Assembly (NCBI GenBank): GCA_963708205.1
Contig: OY970196.1
Coordinates: 868,001-932,000, forward strand
DNA length: 64,000 nucleotides
Reading direction: 5' to 3'
Source: CAVYTF01 sp963708205
Lineage (GTDB): Bacteria; Bacteroidota; Bacteroidia; Chitinophagales; Chitinophagaceae
Shown here: positions 51,321 through 60,357 of the stretch, in pieces
Layout of the letters: each line of letters begins with the position of its first letter
How positions within the stretch are numbered: the stretch's first letter is position 1
Notes under the pieces: generated by a model
The model's input: the letters and a program-made list of their open reading frames with translations, nothing else
Databases searched by the model: none
Told to the model about the DNA's origin: nothing
Made by a program: the position numbers and the translations under genes

Positions 51321-52544
51321 TTATTTTTCTACAAAATTCAAATCATTGTGAAAAGTTTCTTTGATCAAAATTGTAGCAACGGATGCAATGATCATTACGA
51401 TACCAACAGTAATTTCAGCACCGGTAATATAATTTGTCTTGTCTCTTGCAAATTGAAAAAGCATTAGCATTAAAGGCAAAGTGCCGCGCACAATATTCGG
51501 AATAGTAGTAGCTGCTGTTGCACGCAAATTAGTACCGAATTGTTCTGCACCCATCGTTACAAAAATTGCCCAGAAGCCAGTGCCAAAGCCAAGTCCGAAG
51601 GCAATAAAATACATTGTTGCTGCATTACTGCCATAATTAATTGTAAAGAAAAGCAACAGAAAAATAATGGTGATGATATAATAAATATAGAGGGACTTTT
51701 TTCTACTTTTTAACCATTGACTTAAGAAGCCAATAAGTACGCCGCCAATGGAAACGCCGATGTAAGAAAACATTACAGCTTTGCCTGAATCAACAACTTC
51801 ATTCATGTCCATTGCTTTTGCAAACTCACCTGAAAATGTAAGCAGTATGCCGACGACGAGCCAGCTTGGTAAGCCAACACAAATAGTAACTAAATATTTT
51901 TTTAAGCGGGAAGCATTGAAGATGAGCATGAAAAAATTGCCGCGCTGCACATCCATTTTTTTTACTTCATTGTACATGCCTGATTCAAAAACGCTGATAC
52001 GCAAAATCAATAAAACAAATCCTAAGCCTCCACCAATAAAATAACAAATACGCCAATCAAAATTCTGTTTTATTATAAAAGCAAATATGGCTCCTGTTAA
52101 TCCTAATCCTGCAACTAATGAAGTTGCAAGTCCACGCTTTTCTTTGCCGGTTAATTCAGAAACTAATGTAATGCCTGCACCAAGTTCACCTGCAAGACCA
52201 AGACCTGCAATAAATCTTACCAATGAATATTGTTCTGCAGTATGCACAAAACCATTTGCAATATTTGCAAGGGAATATAAAAGTATAGAACCAAAAAGCA
52301 CACTCAATCTTCCTTTTTTATCGCCAACAATTCCCCAAATTATTCCTCCGATCAACAAGCCATACATTTGTATGCTGATGATCATCTCTCCTTTATCGCG
52401 AACCTGTAAGTCAGTGAGGCCAAGGCTTTTGAGGCTTGGTACACGAATAATGCTGAATAATAAAAGATCATAAATATCTACGAAGTAACCAAGCGCAGCT
52501 ACAAAAACAACTAAAGAAAGAATGCCTGTTTTCCGGTTATTCAT
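51321..52544 (-). CDS. MFS transporter
   Basis: 407 aa with 12 predicted membrane helices and the MFS loop motif GIVGDKKGRLSVLFGS between helices 2 and 3, plus RFIAGLGLAGELGAGITLVSE in helix 4-5, which is like the metabolite:H+ symporter/sugar porter branch. Substrate unknown. Upstream of the glycosyltransferase gene without a gap and 33 bp downstream of the DedA stop, so DedA-MFS-GT9 may be one transcript. Confidence 0.88.
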   Translation of the reverse strand: MNNRKTGILSLVVFVAALGYFVDIYDLLLFSIIRVPSLKSLGLTDLQVRDKGEMIISIQMYGLLIGGIIWGIVGDKKGRLSVLFGSILLYSLANIANGFVHTAEQYSLVRFIAGLGLAGELGAGITLVSELTGKEKRGLATSLVAGLGLTGAIFAFIIKQNFDWRICYFIGGGLGFVLLILRISVFESGMYNEVKKMDVQRGNFFMLIFNASRLKKYLVTICVGLPSWLVVGILLTFSGEFAKAMDMNEVVDSGKAVMFSYIGVSIGGVLIGFLSQWLKSRKKSLYIYYIITIIFLLLFFTINYGSNAATMYFIAFGLGFGTGFWAIFVTMGAEQFGTNLRATAATTIPNIVRGTLPLMLMLFQFARDKTNYITGAEITVGIVMIIASVATILIKETFHNDLNFVEK

Positions 52545-52577
52545 AAAATTTAAAATGAGATTTATTCAACAGCAAAT

Positions 52578-53237
52578 TTATTCGGGAACAGGTTTATCGC
52601 CTGCTTTGCTTCGTCTAAAAAATATTTTATATAGTACAGGCAGCATGGTAAGTACAGCCAAAGCAATCACAATTATATCTACATGATTTTTTAAATCAAA
52701 TCCATATTTCTGCAAAAACCATCCCTGCAAAAATTTGCCGCCAAGTATCATGGCAGTAACCCAGCAGGAACTTCCGATAATATTAAAAAGCATGAATGTT
52801 TTTTTATCCATCTTCACAATGCCTGCAACTATTGGCGCAAATGTGCGGACGATGGGTAAAAATATTCCGATAAAAACTGTTGCCTTTCCATAATCTTCAT
52901 AAAAATCATGTGCCTTCATCAAATGTTTTTTCTTAAACCAGAATGTATCTTTTCTCTGGTAAAGCAAGGGACCAACTTTATATCCAAACCAATAACCAAC
53001 AGTGTTTCCAAGAATCGCGGCCAGGATAATAAGAAGAATGATAACACTGTAATTGACATCAAAAAATTGTTTCGCCAATTCATCTACATAAAAACCGGCA
53101 GCAAAAAGCAAACTATCTCCGGGGAGAAAGAAGCAAAAGAATACGCCCGTTTCTACAAAAATGACGGCCAATAAAACATAGAGACCACCGTTGTGAATAA
53201 TCCATTCGATAAATTGCTGCAGCACGCCTTTATCCAT
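52578..53237 (-). CDS. DedA family membrane protein
   Basis: 219 aa from the ATG at 53237 (MDKGVLQQFIEWIIHNGG); an in-frame ATG 48 bp upstream is possible but its extension is not DedA-like. Family motifs: FVETGVFFCFFLPGDSLLFAAG, GYWFGYKVGP, and GIFLPIVRTFAPIVAGIVKM with the conserved Arg; five to six helices. DedA/Tvp38 proteins act as undecaprenyl-phosphate or phospholipid flippases in other bacteria. Divergent from the amino acid permease. Confidence 0.88.
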   Translation of the reverse strand: MDKGVLQQFIEWIIHNGGLYVLLAVIFVETGVFFCFFLPGDSLLFAAGFYVDELAKQFFDVNYSVIILLIILAAILGNTVGYWFGYKVGPLLYQRKDTFWFKKKHLMKAHDFYEDYGKATVFIGIFLPIVRTFAPIVAGIVKMDKKTFMLFNIIGSSCWVTAMILGGKFLQGWFLQKYGFDLKNHVDIIVIALAVLTMLPVLYKIFFRRSKAGDKPVPE

Positions 53238-53363
53238 CAGAAAAATTTGTTGTAATGAATGCAATATAATACGAAAGAAAAACATTCGTAAAAGAAAAAG
53301 AATTCAATAAATAAAATCACTATTTTTCCGCATACAATTCAAATCAAAACCTAAATCTTTTGT

Positions 53364-54884
53364 ATGAGTTTATTTGTAAAAAAACCTTTGAGCCAATTAA
53401 TGTTGCAGGCTGGTGATTCTGAAAAAGGATTGAAGCGTACACTCGGTTCACGCAATTTAGTTTTGTTGGGAATAGGTGCGATTATTGGCGCAGGTTTGTT
53501 TGTAAGAACTGCTGCTGCTGCAGGTTTGCACGCCGGACCTGCCGTAACTGTTTCTTTTATTATTGCAGCAATCGGTTGTGCTTTTGCAGGATTATGCTAT
53601 GCTGAGTTTGCATCCATCATTCCAATTGCTGGCAGTGCTTATACGTATGCTTATGCAACAATGGGAGAACTAATTGCATGGATAATTGGTTGGGCTTTAA
53701 TATTGGAATATGCTTTAGGCGCAGCAACAGTTTCTATCAACTGGAGTGAATATTTGAATAAATTAGTTGGCGGAAAAATTCCATACGAATGGTCTCATTC
53801 TCCATTTGAAAAATTGCTTGATGCAAACAATGTTATGCATCATGGCATCATGAATATCCCTGCTTTATTTATTTTATTTTTATTATCTGCATTACTTATA
53901 AAAGGAACGAAAGAATCTGCTTCAGTAAACGCGATCATCGTTACAATTAAAGTTGCAATTGTATTGGTATTTATTTTTATTGGATGGCAATTTATCAATC
54001 CTGCAAATCATACTCCGTATTTTATTCCCGCAGATGCAAAGCCTGCCTTACAGCCAGATGGTACATTATATAGCTATACTGAATTTTTTAAACATGGATG
54101 GGGTGGCGTGCTAACAGGCGCGGGCATTGTGTTCTTTGCTTTCATTGGCTTCGATGCAGTTTCAACTGCTGCACAGGAAGCTAAGAATCCGAAGAAAGAT
54201 ATGCCTATTGGTATTTTAGGTTCTTTGTTTATCTGCACTATTTTATACATTTTATTTTCTTACGTTCTTACCGGCGTTGCGCCATATAGTGATTTCGTAA
54301 AAGCAGGCAAAGAAGCGTCTGTTGTTTATGCTATAGAAACTTATATGCATGGCTATGCATGGTTGGCAACTTCCGTAACGATTGCTATTTTATTAGGTTT
54401 CTCTTCAGTTATTTTAGTAATGCTTATGGGACAATCGAGAGTTTTTTACACAATGGCATCAGATGGTTTGTTGCCGAAAGTATTTTCTGATCTTCATCCA
54501 AAATTTAGAACACCTTACAAATCAAACATTATTCTTTTTCTTTTTGTAGGCGCTTTTGCAGCCTTTGTTCCTGGTAGTGTTGCAGGAGATCTTACTTCAA
54601 TCGGAACTTTATTTGCATTTGTTTTGGTTTGCGCAGGCATTTGGATCTTGAGAAGAAAAGATCCGGGATTAGAACGTCCTTTCAAAACTCCGATGGTGCC
54701 TTTGGTGCCAATTTTAGGTATTATAGTTTGCTCTGCAATGATTATAAGTCTGCCTAATGAGACTTTGCTGAGTGCGTTTATCTGGATGCTCTTAGGTCTG
54801 ATAATTTATTTTAGTTACAGCAAAAAGAACAGCAAACTTCAAAACTTTAGCGACGCATTACCTAAAGCTAAAGATTTTAATTAA
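53364..54884 (+). CDS. APC family amino acid permease (CAT-like)
   Basis: 506 aa, 12-13 helices; GIGAIIGAGLFVRTAAAAGLHAGPAV is the substrate-binding GxG region of helix 1, then FAGLCYAEFASIIPIAGSAYTYAY of helices 2-3 and FFAFIGFDAVSTAAQEAKNPKKDMPIGI of helix 6. The cationic amino acid transporter (CAT/YfnA) branch fits best by length and motifs. The start is tight to a CTTTTG element (53354-53361), so the leader is very short. Single gene. Confidence 0.9.
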   Translation: MSLFVKKPLSQLMLQAGDSEKGLKRTLGSRNLVLLGIGAIIGAGLFVRTAAAAGLHAGPAVTVSFIIAAIGCAFAGLCYAEFASIIPIAGSAYTYAYATMGELIAWIIGWALILEYALGAATVSINWSEYLNKLVGGKIPYEWSHSPFEKLLDANNVMHHGIMNIPALFILFLLSALLIKGTKESASVNAIIVTIKVAIVLVFIFIGWQFINPANHTPYFIPADAKPALQPDGTLYSYTEFFKHGWGGVLTGAGIVFFAFIGFDAVSTAAQEAKNPKKDMPIGILGSLFICTILYILFSYVLTGVAPYSDFVKAGKEASVVYAIETYMHGYAWLATSVTIAILLGFSSVILVMLMGQSRVFYTMASDGLLPKVFSDLHPKFRTPYKSNIILFLFVGAFAAFVPGSVAGDLTSIGTLFAFVLVCAGIWILRRKDPGLERPFKTPMVPLVPILGIIVCSAMIISLPNETLLSAFIWMLLGLIIYFSYSKKNSKLQNFSDALPKAKDFN

Positions 54885-54894
54885 GAGAGAAAGA

Positions 54895-55092
54895 TTAATT
54901 GAAATAAGATTCCGGAATTGTTCTCCACATATCATGTGCGAGATGTCCTTGCAACAATTCATACAACAAATAAAGCGGCCAAAATATATAATGAATAATA
55001 AGCAATACAATTGAATGATTGTAATACCAGCTTATCATAATCGTATAAAGGCCGAGTATAGAATAAATAATTCCTTTGTCTCTGTTTCGCAT
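54895..55092 (-). CDS. Small membrane protein, function unknown
   Basis: 65 aa, MRNRDKGIIYSILGLYTIMI..., with two hydrophobic segments (about 8-22 and 25-48) and a polar C-terminus ending HLAHDMWRTIPESYFN. The aromatic, ordered sequence and correct start suggest a true gene; I recall similar small proteins in related genomes but can name no family. Converges with the permease gene, divergent from metG. Confidence 0.6.
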   Translation of the reverse strand: MRNRDKGIIYSILGLYTIMISWYYNHSIVLLIIHYIFWPLYLLYELLQGHLAHDMWRTIPESYFN

Positions 55093-55201
55093 ACAAGATT
55101 TTTAGCAAATAAAAATACGCAAAGAAAACGCAAAACATGAAAGACAAAAAGGAAGTTTAAATGAAGTAATTTCGCGAAAATTTTTTAGAAATAATTATTA
55201 G

Positions 55202-57343
55202 ATGAGCCAGCCGAAAAGATATTTAGTCACTGCTGCGTTGCCTTATGCAAACGGACTGAAACATATCGGGCATTTGGCAGGCGCCTATTTGCCTGCAGAT
55301 ATTTATGTGCGTTATCTGCGCGCGCAAAAACGTGATGTTGTTTTTATCAGCGGCAGCGATGAGCATGGCACAGCCATTCCAATACAGGCAATGAAAGAAG
55401 GCACAACGCCCCGTGCTATCATTGATAAATATCATCCTATCATCAAAAAGAATTTTGAAGATTTAGGAATTTCGTTTGATATCTATCATCGCACGAGCGA
55501 GCCAATTCATCATGAAACTTCTCAGGAGTTTTTTACTTATCTCAACAACAATAATGACTTTGAAATAATTGACAGTGAGCAATATTTTGATGAAGAAACA
55601 AAAACATTTTTAGCCGATCGTTTTATAAAGGGCACTTGCCCAAACTGCGGTTATGAAAATGCTTTTGGTGATCAATGCGAAAATTGCGGCACAAGTTTAA
55701 GCCCTGATATGCTCATCAATCCGGTAAGCACTTTAAGCGGCAAAGCGCCAATAAAAAAAGCAACAAAGCATTGGTATCTTCCTTTGAATAAACATGAGGA
55801 TTGGCTCCGTGAATGGATACTGCAAGAACATAAAAATGATTGGCGTACAAATGTGCTTGGTCAGTGTAAAAGCTGGCTGGATGCGGGTTTGCAGCCGCGC
55901 GCAGTAACCAGAGATTTAGATTGGGGAGTAAAAGTGCCCCTGCCAAATGTGCCATCAAAAGTTTTATATGTTTGGTTTGATGCGCCCATTGGATACATCA
56001 GTGCCACCAAGCAATGGGCAATAAATAACAACACAGACTGGAAAAATTATTGGTATGATAAAGACACGAAGCTTGTTCATTTTATTGGCAAAGACAACAT
56101 CGTTTTTCACTGCCTGATATTTCCGGTGATGTTGAAAATGCATGGAAATATTTTGCCTGAAAATATACCTGCAAATGAGTTCATGAATTTGGAAGGACAA
56201 AAAATGAGCACGAGCAGAAACTGGAAACTCGACATGCAGGATTACATTGATGATTTTATAAAAAAAGAAAATGGCGGAACGCAGTTAGCAGATTCATTGC
56301 GTTATTATCTTACAACAATTTCTCCTGAAACAAAAGACAGCGAGTTTACCTGGAAAGGTTTTCAGGATGCAAATAACAGCGAGCTGGCAAGCATCTTCGG
56401 CAATTTTGTAAACCGCACTTTCGTGTTGATGCATAAATTATGCAAAGGCAAAGTACCGCCGCTTCACGCAGCATTGCTCGATAAAACTGATAACAATATT
56501 ATTCATGAAATTGAAAATGCAAAGCTTAAAGTGGAAGGATTAATTGAGCAATATAAATTTCGCGAAGCATTGTTTGAAGTCATTGACCTTTCGCGCAAGG
56601 GCAATAAATACATGCAGGAAAAAGAGCCGTGGAAGAAAGTGCAGTCTAATGAAAATGAACAAAAGTTAATTGATAACTGCATTCATATTTGCTTGCAGCT
56701 TACAGCAAACCTTGCCATTCTTATCAATCCTTTTTTACCATTTACTGCAAAAAAATTATGTGGTATGATGAAGGTTGTTGATAAAATGCTGGAGTGGAAA
56801 AATGCAGGCAGGATAAAGCTTTTGCGCGTTGGTTATTCTTTGCGTGCGCCGGAAATTTTATTCAGAAAAATTGAAGATGAAGAAGTAAAATACCAGGTAA
56901 ATAAATTAAAGGAAGCAAGCGAACAGAAGTCGGCAATCACTAATAAGCAATCAGAAAAAATAAAAAATAAGGAAGATGTTTCGAATGAAATAAAATCTGA
57001 AAACCAAAATCTGAAATCAGAAATTTCTTTTGATGATTTTGCAAAGATTGATCTGAAAATCGGAACAATAATTTTTGCGGAAAAAGTTGAGAAAGCCGAT
57101 AAATTATTGAAGCTTGAAATTGATCTTGGCTTTGAAAAAAGAACAATCGTTTCTGGTATTGCGCAGCATTTTAAACCGGAAGAAATTGTTGGCAAACAGG
57201 TAACCGTTGTTGGTAATCTTGCTCCCAGAAAAATGCGCGGCATTGAAAGCAATGGAATGATCTTAATGGCAGAAGATAAAAATGGCAAGCTTCATTTCAT
57301 CAATACTGAAAATAAAATTGATGAAGGAAGTAATATAACTTAA
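55202..57343 (+). CDS. metG: Methionine--tRNA ligase
   Basis: 713 aa: class I signature HIGH as KHIGHLAGAYLPAD (residues about 19-32), a zinc knuckle CPNCGYENAFGDQCENCG, KMSKS as EGQKMSTSRNW (about 335-345), anticodon-binding helices, and a C-terminal EMAPII-like tRNA-binding domain (about 610-713: FDDFAKIDLKIGTIIFAEKV ... RKMRGIESNGMILMA). The linker between them (about 575-612) is a Lys/Ser/Glu/Asn-rich simple-repeat stretch. KMSTS instead of KMSKS is normal in this family branch. TAATTTCG box upstream. Converges with gldB, 5 bp apart. Confidence 0.96.
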   Translation: MSQPKRYLVTAALPYANGLKHIGHLAGAYLPADIYVRYLRAQKRDVVFISGSDEHGTAIPIQAMKEGTTPRAIIDKYHPIIKKNFEDLGISFDIYHRTSEPIHHETSQEFFTYLNNNNDFEIIDSEQYFDEETKTFLADRFIKGTCPNCGYENAFGDQCENCGTSLSPDMLINPVSTLSGKAPIKKATKHWYLPLNKHEDWLREWILQEHKNDWRTNVLGQCKSWLDAGLQPRAVTRDLDWGVKVPLPNVPSKVLYVWFDAPIGYISATKQWAINNNTDWKNYWYDKDTKLVHFIGKDNIVFHCLIFPVMLKMHGNILPENIPANEFMNLEGQKMSTSRNWKLDMQDYIDDFIKKENGGTQLADSLRYYLTTISPETKDSEFTWKGFQDANNSELASIFGNFVNRTFVLMHKLCKGKVPPLHAALLDKTDNNIIHEIENAKLKVEGLIEQYKFREALFEVIDLSRKGNKYMQEKEPWKKVQSNENEQKLIDNCIHICLQLTANLAILINPFLPFTAKKLCGMMKVVDKMLEWKNAGRIKLLRVGYSLRAPEILFRKIEDEEVKYQVNKLKEASEQKSAITNKQSEKIKNKEDVSNEIKSENQNLKSEISFDDFAKIDLKIGTIIFAEKVEKADKLLKLEIDLGFEKRTIVSGIAQHFKPEEIVGKQVTVVGNLAPRKMRGIESNGMILMAEDKNGKLHFINTENKIDEGSNIT

Positions 57344-57348
57344 TAAAG

Positions 57349-58377
57349 CTACCTCGGCTTGTATTTCGCTTCATCAAAAATTTGTTTCGAAGGTGTTTGC
57401 ATTAACTCATCCAAAGTCTTTTTGTTGTCATATTTAGCCATCCATTTTTTTACAATTTGCCATCCAACAAACTCGCCAATATTTCCAGGCGAACCTTCTC
57501 CAAGTCCTTCTGTTTTTGGTCCGTCCGTTGTATAATCACGTATCTGCATTTGGTCTGTGATGTATAATAAATTATTTTCTAAAAAATAATTCCAGATAGC
57601 GGCTTCGTTTTCATAACAACCATTTAATTGGCTTTCGGTGTATCCTGTTTTCAACGTATCAGCAACATCCGGTAGAATTTCATCGAGCACATACATACGC
57701 TTGCCTTCCTCTACAACCTGCTCTATCAAAGGACTTCCGGCACTTTTATCAGGATACATATCATCCAAAATATTGTGCATACAATTAACAACAATGTATG
57801 GCGGCTCGAAGCGAGCATCCTGGTAATCTGAATAAACATCTTCAACATAATCGGTGTGATATGCAGGAAAATTTCTTCCAAGATATAATTGTAAACCAAT
57901 AGCAAGTCCTGCTGAAGTAAGCACATTTGCATAACCCTCAATCGGACCAATATATGTGATGACTTGTGTGGGAATCTTATAATTTGGGAAATAATATTTC
58001 ACAAATTGCAATGCTCTTTTTATCTGTTTTTGTTCTTTATCGAATGATTTAAATCTGAGTTGAGAAGAATCAAAAGTTTTTTTATAATCGTGTATAAATA
58101 ATTTTAAACCTGCTACAACGCTGTCTGGTTGCGGCGGCAGCGCCATTATGTTGTACAAATAATCGTTGATGAAAGTTGGATATTTTTTTTGCAGCTCATC
58201 AAGAGAAGCTGAAATGTTGTTAGTATCAATTGCAAAAACATCTTCATCAAAACGCAAAACCTTTAGTGTCACGTTGATATTTGAAACATCAGGAATATTT
58301 CTTTTTGATGAACAGGAATAGAAAAGTAAAAAGCAAAAAGTAAAAAGTAAAAAGCAAAATCGATTTGATTTTTTCAT
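57349..58377 (-). CDS. gldB: Gliding motility lipoprotein GldB
   Basis: 342 aa from the ATG at 58377 (MKKSNRFCFLLFTFCF...); earlier in-frame starts add unlike residues. Lipobox LLFYSC (Cys near residue 21), then the GldB core: LKVLRFDEDVFAID, FVKYYFPNYKIPTQVITYIGPIEGYANVLT, ALGLQLYLG-like AIGLQLYLGRNFPAY, and GSPGNIGEFVGWQIVKKWM near the C-terminus. GldB is a lipoprotein essential for gliding in Flavobacterium but also present in non-gliding Bacteroidota; molecular role unknown. The nearby divergent nadE is a common neighbour. The signal peptide is encoded by a heptanucleotide repeat. Confidence 0.88.
   Translation of the reverse strand: MKKSNRFCFLLFTFCFLLFYSCSSKRNIPDVSNINVTLKVLRFDEDVFAIDTNNISASLDELQKKYPTFINDYLYNIMALPPQPDSVVAGLKLFIHDYKKTFDSSQLRFKSFDKEQKQIKRALQFVKYYFPNYKIPTQVITYIGPIEGYANVLTSAGLAIGLQLYLGRNFPAYHTDYVEDVYSDYQDARFEPPYIVVNCMHNILDDMYPDKSAGSPLIEQVVEEGKRMYVLDEILPDVADTLKTGYTESQLNGCYENEAAIWNYFLENNLLYITDQMQIRDYTTDGPKTEGLGEGSPGNIGEFVGWQIVKKWMAKYDNKKTLDELMQTPSKQIFDEAKYKPR
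58320..58360 (-). repeat. Heptanucleotide repeat inside the gldB signal peptide
   Basis: On the minus strand CTTTTTA/CTTTTTG heptamers run head to tail (five to six units, the outer ones imperfect). They encode the repeated peptide FCFLLFT-FCFLLFY. Seven is not a multiple of three, so a one-unit change would shift the frame. Confidence 0.85.
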
Positions 58378-58488
58378 GCTGCGAATTAAGATGAATTTGA
58401 TGAATAAAAAATAAGCAAGCAAGTTTTTTGCAAAGGTTTAAACTTATGTGTTGAATTATTTTCTTTGTTGATTGGCTGCGTGATTGAA

Positions 58489-58540
58489 GCGGAAAGCCCG
58501 CAGCAAACGCAGTGCCGCGAGGACTTGCAGCGGAAAGCGC
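58489..58540. repeat. GC-rich repeat-like element between gldB and nadE
   Basis: Two direct copies of GCGGAAAGC (58489-58497 and 58530-58538) bound a GC-rich, partly self-complementary segment (CCCGCAGCAAACGCAGTGCC). It stands out from the roughly 65-70 percent A+T surroundings. Looks like a REP-type dispersed element, though no second copy is in the window. Confidence 0.45.
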
Positions 58541-58594
58541 TAACAAAAAGATGCTATTACAAATGAAGCTGACAGCCCAAAAAATTCTTCTGAT

Positions 58595-58602
58595 TATCTT
58601 TG
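58595..58602 (+). promoter_or_regulatory. TATCTTTG box 4 nt before the nadE start
   Basis: Full -7 consensus followed by CATT and the nadE ATG, implying a leaderless or nearly leaderless mRNA, as at prfB and ypdA. Confidence 0.55.
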
Positions 58603-58606
58603 CATT

Positions 58607-60289
58607 ATGAAAATTTTTTTAGCGCAACAGAATTATCATATCGGCAATTTTGAAAGTAATACTAAAAAAATAATTGATGCAATTGAATTGGCGAAATCGC
58701 AAAATGGTGACTTAATTGTGTTTAGTGAAATGTGTGTTTGCGGATATCCTGCGCGCGATTTTTTAGAGTTTGAAGATTTTATAAATAAAAGCTATGAAGC
58801 AATTGATCTGATAAAAGAACATGCTGATACGATTGGTGTTTTGGTTGGTGCACCTGCAAGAAATATAATTCCTGAAGGGAAAGATTTATTTAATGCCGCA
58901 TTTTTTTTTCATGAAAAAAAAGTGAAAGCGGAAGTGCATAAAACATTGTTGCCAACTTATGATGTGTTTGATGAATACAGATATTTTGAGCCTGCGTATG
59001 ATTGGAATATTGTTGAGTTTAAAGGCAAAAAACTTGCAGTAACAATTTGCGAAGATCTTTGGAATATCGGCGATAATTTATTGTATCGAATTTGCCCAAT
59101 GGATAAATTGATGAAGCAGAATCCGGACATCATCATAAACCTTAGCGCATCACCATTTGATTATATGCATGAAGAAGACCGCAAGCAGGTGATAAAGCAA
59201 AATGTATTGAAATATAAATTGCCGATGATCTATTGCAATACGGTTGGAAGCCAGACTGAGATTGTGTTTGACGGTGCGTCTTTGGTTTATGATAACAAAG
59301 GAAATCTTTATAAACAACTTGCAAGTTTTGAAGAACAAACAGCTTGTGTGAACTTGAATGATGATGGCAAATTTGAAGAAGAAATAATAGAAGCATCTGA
59401 AAAAAAGATTGAGAAAAATTTCAATCCTAAAAAATTTTCTGCAAGTGTAAATATTGAGCAAATCTATAAAGCGCTTATTCTTGGCATTAAAGATTATTTC
59501 TGTAAAATGAATTTTACAAAAGCCATTCTTGGTTCTTCAGGCGGAATTGACAGTGCCGTTGTTTTGACACTTGCATGCGAAGCTTTGGGTAAAGAAAATG
59601 TGCACGCTGTTTTGATGCCATCGCCATTTTCAACTTCACATTCTGTGGATGATGCAAAAAAGCTAAGCGAAAATTTAGGCAATCCTTATGATGTAATTCG
59701 CATTGATACTATTTATAATTCTTTTCTTTCAACACTGAAACCGATATTTAATGACTTGCCTTTTTCACTTGCGGAAGAAAATTTGCAAAGCAGAACAAGA
59801 GGAAATATTTTGATGTCGATGGCAAATAAATTCAATTATATTTTACTAAACACATCAAACAAAAGTGAGTTGGCAACCGGCTATGGAACTTTATATGGAG
59901 ATATGGCGGGTGGTCTGGGCGTGCTTGGAGATTGCTATAAAATGCAGGTATATGAATTGGCAAAATATATTAATCGTGAGAAAGAAATAATTCCATCAAA
60001 CATAATAAACAAAGCGCCAAGCGCGGAATTGAGACCCGATCAAAAAGATAGCGATAGTCTTCCTGATTATAAAATTTTGGATGAAATCTTATATCAATAT
60101 ATTGAATTAAGACAAGGTCCTAATGAAATAAAATCGCAGGGATTTGATGCAGCTTTGGTGAATCGTATTTTAAAATTAGTAAACACCAATGAATATAAAC
60201 GCAACCAGTTTTGTCCTATCATTCGTATTTCTTCAAAAGCATTCGGTATTGGAAGAAGAGTGCCAATTGTCGGAAAATATTTAAGCTGA
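58607..60289 (+). CDS. nadE: Glutamine-dependent NAD+ synthetase
   Basis: 560 aa two-domain enzyme. The N-terminal nitrilase-type glutaminase (about 1-260) has Glu in FSEMCVCGYPARDFL, Lys in KTLLPTYDVFDEYRYFEP and the nucleophile Cys in TICEDLWN. The C-terminal synthetase (about 285-560) has the P-loop-like GSSGGIDSAVV and NTSNKSELATGYGTLYGDMAGGLGVLGD. It amidates deamido-NAD to NAD with glutamine. Length fits the mid-size glutamine-dependent class. Divergent from gldB. Confidence 0.96.
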   Translation: MKIFLAQQNYHIGNFESNTKKIIDAIELAKSQNGDLIVFSEMCVCGYPARDFLEFEDFINKSYEAIDLIKEHADTIGVLVGAPARNIIPEGKDLFNAAFFFHEKKVKAEVHKTLLPTYDVFDEYRYFEPAYDWNIVEFKGKKLAVTICEDLWNIGDNLLYRICPMDKLMKQNPDIIINLSASPFDYMHEEDRKQVIKQNVLKYKLPMIYCNTVGSQTEIVFDGASLVYDNKGNLYKQLASFEEQTACVNLNDDGKFEEEIIEASEKKIEKNFNPKKFSASVNIEQIYKALILGIKDYFCKMNFTKAILGSSGGIDSAVVLTLACEALGKENVHAVLMPSPFSTSHSVDDAKKLSENLGNPYDVIRIDTIYNSFLSTLKPIFNDLPFSLAEENLQSRTRGNILMSMANKFNYILLNTSNKSELATGYGTLYGDMAGGLGVLGDCYKMQVYELAKYINREKEIIPSNIINKAPSAELRPDQKDSDSLPDYKILDEILYQYIELRQGPNEIKSQGFDAALVNRILKLVNTNEYKRNQFCPIIRISSKAFGIGRRVPIVGKYLS

Positions 60290-60310
60290 AAATCTTCTTA
60301 TCATTATAAA

Positions 60311-60339
60311 AAAAACCACAAGAATTACTTGCGGTTTTT
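60311..60339. terminator. Bidirectional terminator
   Basis: AAAAACCACAAG-AATTA-CTTGCGGTTTTT, a 12-bp stem with one A-C mismatch, between convergent nadE and the T9SS protein gene. Confidence 0.85.
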
Positions 60340-60357
60340 CAATCAACATTATCTGGA

